Assembly (NCBI RefSeq): GCF_052078665.1
Contig: NZ_JBQJIK010000007.1
Location: 62,001-126,000, forward strand
Length of the DNA stretch: 64,000 nt
Origin: Inquilinus sp052078665
GTDB lineage: Bacteria; Pseudomonadota; Alphaproteobacteria; DSM-16000; Inquilinaceae
Direction: 5' to 3'
A program made the position numbers and the translations under genes. The notes beneath the pieces were generated by a model, which saw only the letters and a list, made by a program, of their open reading frames with translations, had not been told where the DNA came from and searched no databases. Position 1 is the first letter of the stretch, and each line of letters begins with the position of its first letter. This document shows positions 1 through 11,417 of the stretch, piece by piece.

Positions 1-915
1 CTTGCCGTCCTCGCCGCCGGCCCGGGGCGGCCGCCCCTCCAGCACCGCGTCGATGAAATCGTCGAGCTCGCGCCGATAGGCGTCGGCATAGCGCTCCAGG
101 AAGAAATGCAGCGGCTTGTCCCGCACCACCCCGTCGGCGCCGGCATATTCCACCGTGGTCGCGGCCCGGTTCTCGGCCCGCAGCATGCCGAGCGATCCGA
201 ACGCCTCGACCCTCTGGTCGTAGCCATAGACGGCGCGACGGCTGTTCGAGATCTGGGCGATGGCGCCGCCCGCGGTCTTCAGCGTCACCACCGCGGTATC
301 GACGTCGCCTTCGGCGCCGATCGCCGGGTCGACCAGGTTGCTGGCCGTCGCGTAGATCTCCACCGGCTCCTCGCCCAGCAGCCAACGGGCGATGTCGAAG
401 TCGTGGATCATCATGTCCCGGAACAGCCCGCCGGAGACGCGGATGTAGCTGGCCGGCGGCGGGCCCGGATCGCGGCTGGTGATCGCCACCAGCTCGACCT
501 TGCCGATGCGGCCCTCGGCGATGCCGGCATGGACCGCCTCGAAGCTGGGGTCGAAGCGCCGGTTGAAGCCGAGCGCCAGCGGCACGCCGGCCTGGGCGAC
601 GATGTCGAGGCAGCCCTCGACCCGGGCGCTGTCGAGGTCGATCGGCTTCTCGCAGAAGATCGCCTTGCCGGCCTTGGCCGCCGCCTCGATCAGGTCGGCA
701 TGGGTGTCGGTCGAGCTGGCGATCACCACGGCGTCGGCGCCGTCCAGCGCCGCCAGGCCGTCGCCGACCGCGGCGCCGTGCTGCTTGGCCAGCGCTTCAG
801 CCGACTCGCGGTGCACATCGACCACGGTGACCAGTTGGGTCCGCGGGTTCCGGGCGATGTTGTCGGCATGGATCTTTCCGATCCGTCCGGCACCGAACTG
901 GCAGATCTTGAGCAT
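1..915 (-). CDS. iolG: Inositol 2-dehydrogenase (3' end cut by window edge)
   Basis: NAD-dependent oxidation of myo-inositol to 2-keto-myo-inositol, the first step of inositol breakdown in the cytoplasm. The 305 visible codons begin MLKICQFGAGRIGKIHA, the Rossmann loop of the GFO/IDH/MocA family. CEKP follows at residues 88-91, and the GGLFRDMMIHDFDIARW block near residue 165 supplies the family's catalytic Asp167 and His171, with Lys90 as the third catalytic residue. The chosen ATG follows a GAGGGAGAGG ribosome site. The gene runs off the left edge with only a few tens of residues missing relative to the usual ~335. It is divergent from iolBCDE, which supports inositol dehydrogenase over other MocA-family sugar dehydrogenases. 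Confidence 0.93.
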   Translation of the reverse strand, partial: MLKICQFGAGRIGKIHADNIARNPRTQLVTVVDVHRESAEALAKQHGAAVGDGLAALDGADAVVIASSTDTHADLIEAAAKAGKAIFCEKPIDLDSARVEGCLDIVAQAGVPLALGFNRRFDPSFEAVHAGIAEGRIGKVELVAITSRDPGPPPASYIRVSGGLFRDMMIHDFDIARWLLGEEPVEIYATASNLVDPAIGAEGDVDTAVVTLKTAGGAIAQISNSRRAVYGYDQRVEAFGSLGMLRAENRAATTVEYAGADGVVRDKPLHFFLERYADAYRRELDDFIDAVLEGRPPRAGGEDGK

Positions 916-978
916 GGTTCCTCTCCCTCGCGACGCGCCGGATCATCGGCCCGGCGTCCGCCGACCGCGATAGAAAAA

Positions 979-990
979 TCAGAATTCTGA
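979..990. promoter_or_regulatory. Perfect 12-bp palindrome in the iolG-iolB divergent region
   Basis: TCAGAATTCTGA is a perfect palindrome lying between the divergent iolG and iolB genes, 14 bp left of the -35 candidate for iolB. Its place suggests an operator for a local inositol regulator (an RpiR-family IolR in related bacteria), but no regulator gene is in the window. Confidence 0.45.
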
Positions 991-992
991 GG

Positions 993-1021
993 TTGCAGTC
1001 AAATGGAATATTTGTTCTATT
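993..1021 (+). promoter_or_regulatory. Candidate promoter of iolBCDE
   Basis: TTGCAG and TCTATT separated by exactly 17 bp, each matching 4 of 6 bases of the sigma-70 consensus, about 30 bp before the iolB ATG. The second dyad (1000-1023) covers its spacer and -10, so repressor binding there would block transcription. Assigned by eye only. Confidence 0.4.
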
Positions 1022-1023
1022 TG
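1000..1023. promoter_or_regulatory. Imperfect 24-bp dyad, probable inositol operator
   Basis: The 24 bases from 1000 to 1023 form an inverted repeat with 9 of 12 positions paired (CAAAT...ATTTG outer arms). The core GGAATATTTGTTCT resembles the GGAA-N6-TTCC operator reported for rhizobial IolR, with one mismatch. It overlaps the proposed iolB promoter. Confidence 0.45.
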
Positions 1024-1052
1024 ATCGAAATCGCCCTGGGGAGGACCAGCCA

Positions 1053-1871
1053 ATGACCCGCCATCTGACCGGCCACCGCGGCGGCTTCGGCCCGGGGCTG
1101 ACGCAGATCACCCGCTTCGACGAGCCCGAGGACGACACCGGCATCGCGGTTTCCGTGCTGAAGCTGGCGCCGGGCGAGAGCCGCGAGATCGAGACCGCGA
1201 ACGAGACCGCCTGGCTGCTGATGTCCGGCGCCGCCGAGGTGGCGGTCGACAACCAGTCTGTCCGCCTCTCCCGCGCCTCGCTGTTCGATGAATCGGCCAG
1301 CGCCGTGCATGTCGCAGCCGGCGCCCGGGTGCGCCTCCAGGCCGAGACCGAGGCCGAGTTCACGGTCTACGAGACCAGGAACGCCAAGCCCTTCCCCTCC
1401 CGCCTGTTCCAGCCGGCGGACGTGCCGAACGAGCATCGCGGCAAGGGCCAGGTCGACGACGCTTGCTACCGCTACGTCCGCACCATCTTCGACCTGCGCA
1501 ACAGCGACCCGAATGCCGAGCTGGTGCTGGGTGAGGTGGTGACCTTCCCCGGCCGCTGGTCGAGCTATCCGCCGCACCACCACCCGCAGCCGGAGATCTA
1601 CCATTACCGCTTCACCGATCCGCGCGGCTACGGCCATGCCGAGCTGGGAGAAACCGTGCTGAAGGTGCGCGCGAACGACACCATCAAGATCTTCGACGGC
1701 TTCGACCATGCGCAATGCGCGGCGCCCGGCTACGGCATGTACTACGCCTGGGTGATCCGGCACCTGGCCGGCAACCCCTACACCGTACCGGAGTTCACCG
1801 AGGAGCATCGCTGGACCATGGACGCCCAGGCCGAGTTCTGGCGCCCGGAGGGAGTCTCGCGTCATGGCTGA
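1053..1871 (+). CDS. iolB: 5-deoxy-glucuronate isomerase
   Basis: Isomerises 5-deoxy-D-glucuronate to 2-deoxy-5-keto-D-gluconate, fourth step of the myo-inositol pathway. The 272-residue protein is a bicupin. The metal-binding segment SSYPPHHHPQPEIYHYRF lies near residues 170-188 and the N-terminal half carries a second, degenerate cupin. The ATG at 1053 follows GGGGAGGA with good spacing; an upstream in-frame ATG at 993 would place the start inside the promoter. The 3' end overlaps iolC by 8 bp, indicating translational coupling within iolBCDE. Full length for the family. Confidence 0.95.
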   Translation: MTRHLTGHRGGFGPGLTQITRFDEPEDDTGIAVSVLKLAPGESREIETANETAWLLMSGAAEVAVDNQSVRLSRASLFDESASAVHVAAGARVRLQAETEAEFTVYETRNAKPFPSRLFQPADVPNEHRGKGQVDDACYRYVRTIFDLRNSDPNAELVLGEVVTFPGRWSSYPPHHHPQPEIYHYRFTDPRGYGHAELGETVLKVRANDTIKIFDGFDHAQCAAPGYGMYYAWVIRHLAGNPYTVPEFTEEHRWTMDAQAEFWRPEGVSRHG

Positions 1872-3783
1872 GCCCACCCTCGACGTCATCTGCATCGGCC
1901 GGTCCTCGGTCGACCTCTATGGCGAGCAGGTCGGCGGCCGGCTGGAGGACATGGCGTCCTTCGCCAAGTACGTCGGCGGCTGCCCGACCAACATCTCGGT
2001 CGGCACCGCCCGGCTGGGCCTGCGCACCGCCCTGCTGACCCGGGTCGGGGACGAGCATATGGGCCGCTTCATCCGCGAGCAGCTGGCGGCGGAGGGGGTC
2101 GACACCAGCCATGTCATCAGCGATCCGAAGCGGCTGACCGCGCTGGTCATCCTCGGCATCCGCGACCGCCACACCTTCCCGCTGATTTTCTACCGCGAGG
2201 ACTGCGCCGACATGGCGCTGTCCGAGGACGACATCGACGAGGCCTTCATCGCCTCGGCCCGCGCCGTGGTCGTCACCGGCACGCATTTCTCCACCCCCTC
2301 GGTCGCGGCGATGAGCCGGAAGGCGATGCGGCTGGCCCATGCCCATGGCCGCAAGGTGGCGCTGGACATCGACTACCGGCCGGTGCTGTGGGCCCTGACC
2401 GGCCACGGGCTGGGCGAGGAGCGCTTCGTCGAGAGCTCGGCGGTCAGCGCCCATCTGCAGGCGATCCTGCCGGACTGCGACCTGATCGTCGGCACCGAGG
2501 AGGAGATCCACATCGCCGGCGGCGCCACCGACACGCTGGCGGCGCTGCGCCGGGTCCGGGAGCTCAGCACGGCCACGATCGTGGTCAAGCGCGGACCGAT
2601 GGGCTGCGTCGTGTTCCCGGGTGCGATCCCGGACGACATCGAGCAGGGGGTGAAGGGCCCCGGCTTCCCGGTCGAGGTCTACAACGTGCTGGGCGCCGGC
2701 GACGGTTTCATGGCCGGCTTCCTGCGCGGCTGGCTGCGCGACGAGCCGGTCGAGGCCGCCTGCCGCTACGCCAATGCCTGCGGCGCCTTCGCCGTGTCGC
2801 GGCACGGCTGCGCTCCGTCCTATCCGAGCTGGACCGAGCTGTCGCAGTTCCTGGCCCAGGGCAGCGCCCATCACCGGCTGCGCGAGGACCCCGCGCTCAA
2901 CCAGGTGCATTGGGCGACGACCCGGATCCGCGACTGGCCCGAGGTCCACGCCATGGCCTTCGACCACCGGTCGCAGCTGGAGGAGATGGCGGCGCGCCAC
3001 GGCGTCGATCCGGAGCGGATCGGCGACTTCAAGCTGCTGGCCTGGCGGGCGGCGAAGCAGGCGCATGGCGACCGGCCCGGCTTCGGCGTGCTGATCGATG
3101 GGCGGCTGGGCAGCGAGGCGCTGTTCGCGGCCGCCGGCAGCGGCGCCTGGATCGGCCGGCCGATCGAGCTGCCGGGGTCGCGCCCGCTGCGCTTCGAGGG
3201 CGGGCCGGATGTCGGCGTCACCTTGCGGGAATGGCCGCTGGAGCATGTGGTCAAGTGCCTGGTGCAATACCATCCGGACGACCCGCCGGAGATCCGGGCT
3301 GAGCAGGACCGCCAGCTGCTGGCGTTGCTCGATGCCAGCCGAGCCACCCGGCACGAGCTGCTGATCGAGGTGATCCCGCCGAAGACCCTACCGGCCGACG
3401 ACCGCACCGTGGCCCGGGCGCTGGACCATCTCTACGGCATCGGCATCCATCCGGACTGGTGGAAGCTGCCGCCGCCGCCTTCGGAGGCCGCCTGGGCGGC
3501 GATCCAGGAGGTGATCGCCCGGCACGACCCGCATTGCCGCGGCGTGCTGCTGCTGGGGCTGGAGGCGCCGGAGGAGCAGCTGATGGCTGCCTTCGCCCTG
3601 GCCGCGCGCCAGCCCTGGTGCCGCGGCTTCGCGGTCGGCCGAACCATCTTCGGCCGCGCCGCCGAGGACTGGATCGCCGGGCGCATCGACGACGACGAAG
3701 CGGTGAGACGGATGGCCGCCAGCTATGGCAGCCTGATCGCCGCCTGGGAGAATGCCCGCGCCGCAGCGCAAGCCGCGGCCTGA
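1864..3783 (+). CDS. iolC: 5-dehydro-2-deoxygluconokinase fused to DUF2090
   Basis: Phosphorylates 2-deoxy-5-keto-D-gluconate in the inositol pathway. The 639-residue protein has two parts. Residues 1-335 are a PfkB/ribokinase-type kinase with the GGCPTN substrate loop near residue 39 and the catalytic NVLGAGDGFMAG motif near residue 278. Residues ~340-639 are a DUF2090 domain, opening with MAFDHR at ~364, which is structurally aldolase-like. The fusion is known in proteobacterial iol operons and is often annotated as kinase plus 2-deoxy-5-keto-gluconate-6-phosphate aldolase. If so, this one polypeptide covers the IolC and IolJ steps; the aldolase assignment is inference. It starts inside iolB. 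Confidence 0.93.
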   Translation: MAEPTLDVICIGRSSVDLYGEQVGGRLEDMASFAKYVGGCPTNISVGTARLGLRTALLTRVGDEHMGRFIREQLAAEGVDTSHVISDPKRLTALVILGIRDRHTFPLIFYREDCADMALSEDDIDEAFIASARAVVVTGTHFSTPSVAAMSRKAMRLAHAHGRKVALDIDYRPVLWALTGHGLGEERFVESSAVSAHLQAILPDCDLIVGTEEEIHIAGGATDTLAALRRVRELSTATIVVKRGPMGCVVFPGAIPDDIEQGVKGPGFPVEVYNVLGAGDGFMAGFLRGWLRDEPVEAACRYANACGAFAVSRHGCAPSYPSWTELSQFLAQGSAHHRLREDPALNQVHWATTRIRDWPEVHAMAFDHRSQLEEMAARHGVDPERIGDFKLLAWRAAKQAHGDRPGFGVLIDGRLGSEALFAAAGSGAWIGRPIELPGSRPLRFEGGPDVGVTLREWPLEHVVKCLVQYHPDDPPEIRAEQDRQLLALLDASRATRHELLIEVIPPKTLPADDRTVARALDHLYGIGIHPDWWKLPPPPSEAAWAAIQEVIARHDPHCRGVLLLGLEAPEEQLMAAFALAARQPWCRGFAVGRTIFGRAAEDWIAGRIDDDEAVRRMAASYGSLIAAWENARAAAQAAA

Positions 3784-3797
3784 AGGGAGCGATAGGG

Positions 3798-5651
<1,854 letters not shown>

Positions 5652-5685
5652 TCCATCAACCATCCGACCGCACGAGACCGCCGCG

Positions 5686-6582
5686 ATGACCGTCACCCTC
5701 GGCACCAACCCGATCGCCTGGAGCAACGACGACCTGCCGGAGCTTGGCGGCGAGACGCCGCTCGAGACCTGCCTGTCCGAGGCGCGCGAGGCCGGCTTCA
5801 CCGGCATCGAGCTGGGCAACAAGTTCCCGCGCCAGGCCGACGCCCTGCGGCCGATCCTGGAGGCGCATCGTCTGGCCCTGATCTCGGGCTGGTACAGCGC
5901 CAACCTGCTCGACCGCTCGGTCGAGGAGGAGATCGCGGCAATGGAGCCGCATCTGGCGCTGCTCGCCGCGCTCGGCTGCAAGGTGATGGTGTTCTGCGAC
6001 ACCTCCGGCGCCGTGCATGGCGACCGCGGCACGTCCCTGTCGCAGCGCCCGACCCTGCCGGAGGATGCGTGGCCGGAGTTCGGCCGCAAGCTGACCGCCG
6101 TCGGCGACCACATGGCGAAGCACGGCGTCCGGCTGGCCTACCACCACCACATGGGCACGCTGGTGCAGAGCGAGGCCGAGGTCGACCTGCTGATGCAGCA
6201 CACCGGCCTGTCGGTCGGGCTGCTGCTCGATTCCGGTCACATGACCGTGGCGGGCGGTGACCCCGCGGCGCTGGCCCGGCGCTACGCCAGCCGGATCAAC
6301 CACGTCCACGCCAAGGATGTGCGCCGCGACGTGCTACAGAAAGTGCGCGACGAGGATTGGAGCTTCCTCGACGGCGTTATCGGCGGGCTGTTCACCGTGC
6401 CGGGCGACGGCATGGTCGACTTCCCGCGGATCTTCGACGCCCTGCCGAAGAGCTACAGCGGCTGGATGGTGGTGGAGGCCGAGCAGGACCCGGCCAAGGC
6501 GCATCCGCTGACCTACGCCCGGCTGGGCTATCGCAACCTGTGGAAGTTCGCGACCGGCGCCGGCTTCGAGGTGAAGAGCTGA
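5686..6582 (+). CDS. iolE: Inosose (2-keto-myo-inositol) dehydratase
   Basis: Dehydrates 2-keto-myo-inositol to the diketone that IolD opens. The 298-residue protein has the TIM-barrel xylose-isomerase/AP-endonuclease-2 fold and starts MTVTLGTNPIAWSNDDLPE, a recognisable IolE N-terminus. Metal-ligand segments include GLLLDSGHMTVAGGDP (~residue 178) and INHVHAKDV (~204), with a late MVVEAEQDP. It is the last iol gene in this run; iolA and a transporter are not in the window. Confidence 0.94.
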   Translation: MTVTLGTNPIAWSNDDLPELGGETPLETCLSEAREAGFTGIELGNKFPRQADALRPILEAHRLALISGWYSANLLDRSVEEEIAAMEPHLALLAALGCKVMVFCDTSGAVHGDRGTSLSQRPTLPEDAWPEFGRKLTAVGDHMAKHGVRLAYHHHMGTLVQSEAEVDLLMQHTGLSVGLLLDSGHMTVAGGDPAALARRYASRINHVHAKDVRRDVLQKVRDEDWSFLDGVIGGLFTVPGDGMVDFPRIFDALPKSYSGWMVVEAEQDPAKAHPLTYARLGYRNLWKFATGAGFEVKS

Positions 6583-6682
6583 AGGCTCGATCGGTCAACA
6601 CACTGTTTATGCAGATTTCTCCATCCTGTCGAAGCGGTTGATGTCATAGTGACGCATCGAATCAACTCACCCGGATGGTGAA

Positions 6683-7087
6683 ATGTCGGCCTTTTCCTCT
6701 TTCTTCGCTTTCTTCGCCCGCATCTTCCTCGCCGTCCTGTTCGTGGTCTCCGGCTGGGGCAAGCTGACCGGCTTCGAGGGCTTCGTCGGCTATGTCGCCT
6801 CGAACGGGCTGCCGGTGCCGCAGCTGTTCGCCGCGCTGACCATCCTGGTCGAGCTCGGCGGCGGCGTCCTCTTGATCCTCGGCCTGTTCTCGCGCCTGGC
6901 CGCCTTCATCATGGCCGGCTTCGCGCTGCTGACCATCGTCGTCGTCCATCATTTCTGGACCATGGCCGATGCCGAAATGCAGATGAACCAGCTGATGGCG
7001 ATGAAGAATCTCGCCATCGCCGGCGGCCTCTTGATGGTCACCGCCTTCGGCCCCGGCGCCTGGGCGGTCGGCCCCGGCCGCGACTGA
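6683..7087 (+). CDS. DoxX-family membrane protein
   Basis: A 134-residue inner-membrane protein with four predicted helices: IFLAVLFVVSGWGKL, a segment with ILVELGGGVLLILGLF, AFIMAGFALLTIVVVHHF and LAIAGGLLMVTAFG. The GWGKL and LVELGGG elements typify DoxX/YphA proteins, whose biochemical role is poorly defined; some take part in redox or thiol stress complexes. It stands alone between iolE and the DUF4129 cluster and has its own terminator. The start follows GGATGGTG. Confidence 0.85.
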   Translation: MSAFSSFFAFFARIFLAVLFVVSGWGKLTGFEGFVGYVASNGLPVPQLFAALTILVELGGGVLLILGLFSRLAAFIMAGFALLTIVVVHHFWTMADAEMQMNQLMAMKNLAIAGGLLMVTAFGPGAWAVGPGRD

Positions 7088-7109
7088 GGCGTCGTCCGAC
7101 GACGAACCG

Positions 7110-7138
7110 AACGGCGGGTCCCCGGGCCCGCCGTTTCG
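7110..7138 (+). terminator. Rho-independent terminator after doxX
   Basis: A 9-bp perfect stem, AACGGCGGG (7110-7118) with CCCGCCGTT (7127-7135), an 8-base loop and a short T run. It lies 22 bp after the DoxX stop codon and isolates that gene from the next cluster. Confidence 0.7.
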
Positions 7139-7218
7139 CATTGCGGCGGCGTCCATTGCATCGCTCCGCCGCCACGCTATCCTGGCGGCAGTCTTTCCCA
7201 TCCGAAGGGACCTGCTTC

Positions 7219-7929
7219 ATGTCGGATGGCTGCGTGGCGGGGCGCCGTCCCGCCGCAGCACCAGGACCGGGTCGCTTCCGCCTGGCCATCGCCATGGCGC
7301 TGCTTCTGGCCATCGGCATCGGAGACGCCCGGGCCGCGGATCAGGCCACCCCCGGACAGGCCGCCGCCGCAGCGGTGCGCGCCGACGACATCCAGACCGA
7401 GCTGCCCACCGCCGTGCCGCCCCCCGAGCCGGCCGGAGCGCTGTTCAGCCTGTCAGGCTCGGCCCTCAACGTCAGCCTGTGGATCGCGATCCTTTGCGCC
7501 CTCGCGGTCCTTGCCTATTTCATCAGCGACATCCTGCCCCGCGGCGGCATCGCCCGGCGGTCGCGCTGGGGCACGGCCGCAGACGCGGCCGACCCGCTGG
7601 CGCCGCGCGGCGGCGAGGCGGTGCCGGCCGCCGCCGACCAGCTGGCGCAGCAGGGCCGCTTCGCCGAAGCCATCCACGCGCTGCTGCTTCAGGGCCTGAG
7701 CGACGTGCGCAAACGCCTGGACCTGCGCTTCGCCGATTCCCTGACCAGCCGCGAGATCGTGCGGCGGGGCGGCCTGCCGGGTGGCGCGCAGCGGCCCCTG
7801 CAGGACATCGTCGAACGGGTCGAGCGCGCCTATTTCGGCACTCACCCGACCGGGGCGGAGGACTACCGCGCCTGCCGCGATCATTACGAGGCGCTGCGAC
7901 AGGCCCTGCGCGAGGGGGCGCGCGCATGA
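7219..7929 (+). CDS. DUF4129 protein, exported N-terminus, one membrane segment
   Basis: 236 residues. A signal-like segment FRLAIAMALLLAIGIGDARA ends near residue 36. A second hydrophobic helix, NVSLWIAILCALAVLAYFI, sits near residues 77-95. The C-terminal DUF4129 domain (~130-230) has the typical ALLLQGLSDVRKRLDLRFADSLTSRE run and a final AYFG...DYR.CRDHYEALR. It is the first gene of a six-gene overlapping cluster and shares ATGA with the next gene. DUF4129 proteins recur beside MoxR/DUF58 genes and, in other phyla, with transglutaminases. No enzymatic residues are apparent; a membrane-anchored adaptor is a guess. Confidence 0.8.
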   Translation: MSDGCVAGRRPAAAPGPGRFRLAIAMALLLAIGIGDARAADQATPGQAAAAAVRADDIQTELPTAVPPPEPAGALFSLSGSALNVSLWIAILCALAVLAYFISDILPRGGIARRSRWGTAADAADPLAPRGGEAVPAAADQLAQQGRFAEAIHALLLQGLSDVRKRLDLRFADSLTSREIVRRGGLPGGAQRPLQDIVERVERAYFGTHPTGAEDYRACRDHYEALRQALREGARA

Positions 7930-9150
7930 CCGACGCCTCGGTGTTCGCGCCGCGGGTCCTGCTCGGCTGGGTCGCGGCGATCGCGGCCGCCTTCGCCTTC
8001 TCGATCTATTTCATGAGCGCCGGCAGCGGGACCGGCGACCACACCGGTCCGGTCGTGAGCGGGCCCAACGCGCTGTCCCGTTCGGCGATCGGCTATGCCG
8101 GCCTGGCGGGGATGCTGCAGCGCCTGGGGCTGCCGGTGGTGACGCGGAACAACGGCCGGAGCGAGACGCTGCGGCCGGGCAGCGTCGTCATCATCGCCGA
8201 GCCGCAGCCTTCGGCGGAGGCGGAGGAGAGCGGCTTCGCCATCGGCCGGGCGACCGGCGTGCTGTATGTGCTGCCGAAGTGGCGCGGCCTGCCCAGCCAG
8301 TCGCATGCCGGCTGGATCGAAGATGCCGTCCCGCTGCCGCCCGGCAACGCCGACTGGACGCTGGCGCGCGCCGGCGCCGAAGGTCATGTCGTGCGGGTCG
8401 CGCCGCCCGCCGCCTGGACCACCAACACGCTGGGCCCGGCGCCCAGCCCCGGGCCGATGCTGCAACTGATCGCCGACAGCGACCTGACCCCGATCGTCGC
8501 GGCGGAGCAGGGTATCCTGATCGGCGAGACACGGCGGGACGGGCGGTTGATCCGGGTCGTCGCCGACCCCGACATCCTGTCGAACCAGGGGCTGCTGAAG
8601 GGCGAGAACGCCGCCCTGGCCCTGCGGCTGGTCGAGGGGCTGCGTGGCGGCGGCAACGTCGTATTCGACACCACCGTCCGCGGCACCGCGGCCGGCAAGG
8701 CCCCGGATCTCGACCTGCTGCGGCTGCTGATCCGACCCCCCTTCATCTGGGTCACCCTCCTGGCGCTCGCGGCTGTCGCCATGCTGCTGTGGGCGGCCAT
8801 GCCGCGCTTCGGCAAGCCGGACGCCACCCCCGAACTGTTCGCCGCGGGCAAGCGGCCGCTGCTGCGCAACGTGGCCAACCTGCTGGAGTTCGCCGGCCAT
8901 CAGGAGGTGGTGGCCACCGGCTATGTCCAGTCGACCATCCGCACCGTGGCCCGCCGCCTGCACGCCCCGCGCGACCTGGCCGGCGGCACCCTGATCGACT
9001 GGCTCGACCGGGTCGGCCGCGCGCGCGGCGTCACCATCGACCTGCCGCGCGTCGTCGCCGGTCTCGACCCGGCGGCCGCCTCGGCCTCCGACCGCACAGC
9101 GCTGATCCGGGCCACGAGCGATATCCATCGCTGGAAACGGGAGATCCTGA

Positions 9151-9161
<11 letters not shown>
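7926..9161 (+). CDS. DUF4350-type membrane protein
   Basis: 411 residues. The N-terminal helix VLLGWVAAIAAAFAFSIYFM is followed by a periplasmic DUF4350-like domain beginning with the conserved SRSAIGYAGLAGMLQRLGLPVV block. A central ...VVADPDILSNQGLLKGENAALALRLVEGL segment resembles the gliding/GATase-like part of this family. Another helix near residue 270 (PPFIWVTLLALAAVAMLLWAAM) precedes a cytoplasmic tail. It overlaps DUF4129 upstream by 4 bp and moxR downstream by 11 bp, so all three are likely translated together. Confidence 0.8.
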
Positions 9162-10103
<942 letters not shown>

Positions 10104-10107
<4 letters not shown>

Positions 10108-11417
10108 CCCTGCCGACCCCCCTCGCCGTGCTGGTGTTCGCGCTGGGCGTGCCGATCGCGCTGCTGGCCGTGGTGGTCGACCCGCGACTGTGGAGCCTGG
10201 GCGTCAGCTACGGCTTCCTGGTGCTGGCGGCGATGGCCACCGACGCCCTCCTGGCCGTGCCGCGGCGCGCCCTGACGGTCGAGCTGCAGGCGCCGGACCG
10301 GATCCATATCGGCGAGACCGGCGTCGCCGAGATCCGCGTCGGCACCACCGGCCGCACCCGCACGACCCGGTTCGAGGTCCTGCCGGAACAGCACGGCCCG
10401 CTCGACCCCGCCCGGCTCGACCGGCTGGAGCCGACATCCGGCACCGGCGCGCAGGGCCGCCTGGTGCTGACGCCGCGGCAGCGCGGCCGGATCATCATCG
10501 ATGCCGTCTGGCTGCGCTGGCAGGGCCCCCTCGCCCTGGTCCGCCGCATGCATCGTTTCGCGGTCGACGCGGCCATCGACGTCGTGCCCAATGTCCGCGG
10601 GGCCCAGCCCGGCGCGCTGCAGTTCTTCTCGAACGAGGCGGTGTTCGGCACCAAGACCCAGCAGCAGCACGGCGAGGGCTCGGAATTCGAGGCCCTGCGC
10701 GACTTCACCGTCGGCCTCGACCGGCGCCACATCGACTGGAAGCACTCCGCCCGCCACCGTCGGCTGCTGTGCAAGGAGTTCCAGATCGAGCGCAACCACC
10801 AGATCGTCTTCGCCTTCGACACCGGCTACCTGATGCGCGAGCGGATCGCCGGCATCCCGCGGCTCGACCATGCCATCAACGCGGCGCTGCGGCTGGCCTG
10901 GATCTGCCTCCGCGCCGGCGACTTCGTCGGCATCTGCGGCTTCGACGCCCGGATCCGCAGCTATCAGGCGCCGACCCGCGGCCGGTCGCGCTTCGCCAGC
11001 ATCCAGCACGCGATCGCGGCGCTGTCCTACAACACCGAGGAGACCAACTTCACGCTCGGCCTGGCCGAGCTGAACCTGCGGCTGCGGCGGCGCGCCCTGG
11101 TGGTCCTGTTCACCGAGTTCGTCGACACGGTGACGGCGGAGCTGATGATCGGGAGCCTGCAATACATCGCCAACCGCCATGTCGTGGTTCTGGTGACGCT
11201 GCGCGACGGCGACCTGCAGCAGGCGGTCGATGCCGAGCCGAAGGACTTCGCCGCGGTGGCCGAGGCGATGATCGCCGAGGGCTTCCAGCGCGACCGCGGC
11301 GTGGTGTTCGAGCGGCTGGAGCGCATGGGGCTGCATTGCATCGACGTGCCCAGCACGGAGATCTCCGTCGCCTTGATCAACCGCTATCTGCTGATCAAGC
11401 AGCGCGGCCTGATATGA
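10104..11417 (+). CDS. DUF58 (VWA-like) membrane-anchored protein
   Basis: 437 residues. Two N-terminal helices (LAVLVFALGVPIALLAVVV and LWSLGVSYGFLVLAAMATDALL) precede a beta-rich region and the DUF58 core GEGSEFEALRDFTVGLD/RRHIDWKHSARHRRLL near residues 190-220. The C-terminal part is von Willebrand A-like (IVFAFDTGYLM near 234, LVVLFTEFVDTVTAE near 333). DUF58 proteins pair genetically with MoxR, which presumably acts on the VWA fold. Starts in ATGA overlap with moxR and ends in overlap with the SpoIIM-like gene. Confidence 0.88.

Noticed and set aside
1017..1895. Long minus-strand reading frames opposite iolB, iolC, iolD and most other genes
   Set aside because: They are shadows of high-GC codon bias. 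Their translations are rich in Arg, Gly, Ala and Pro, match no family motif, and lie over genes with clear active-site motifs on the other strand.
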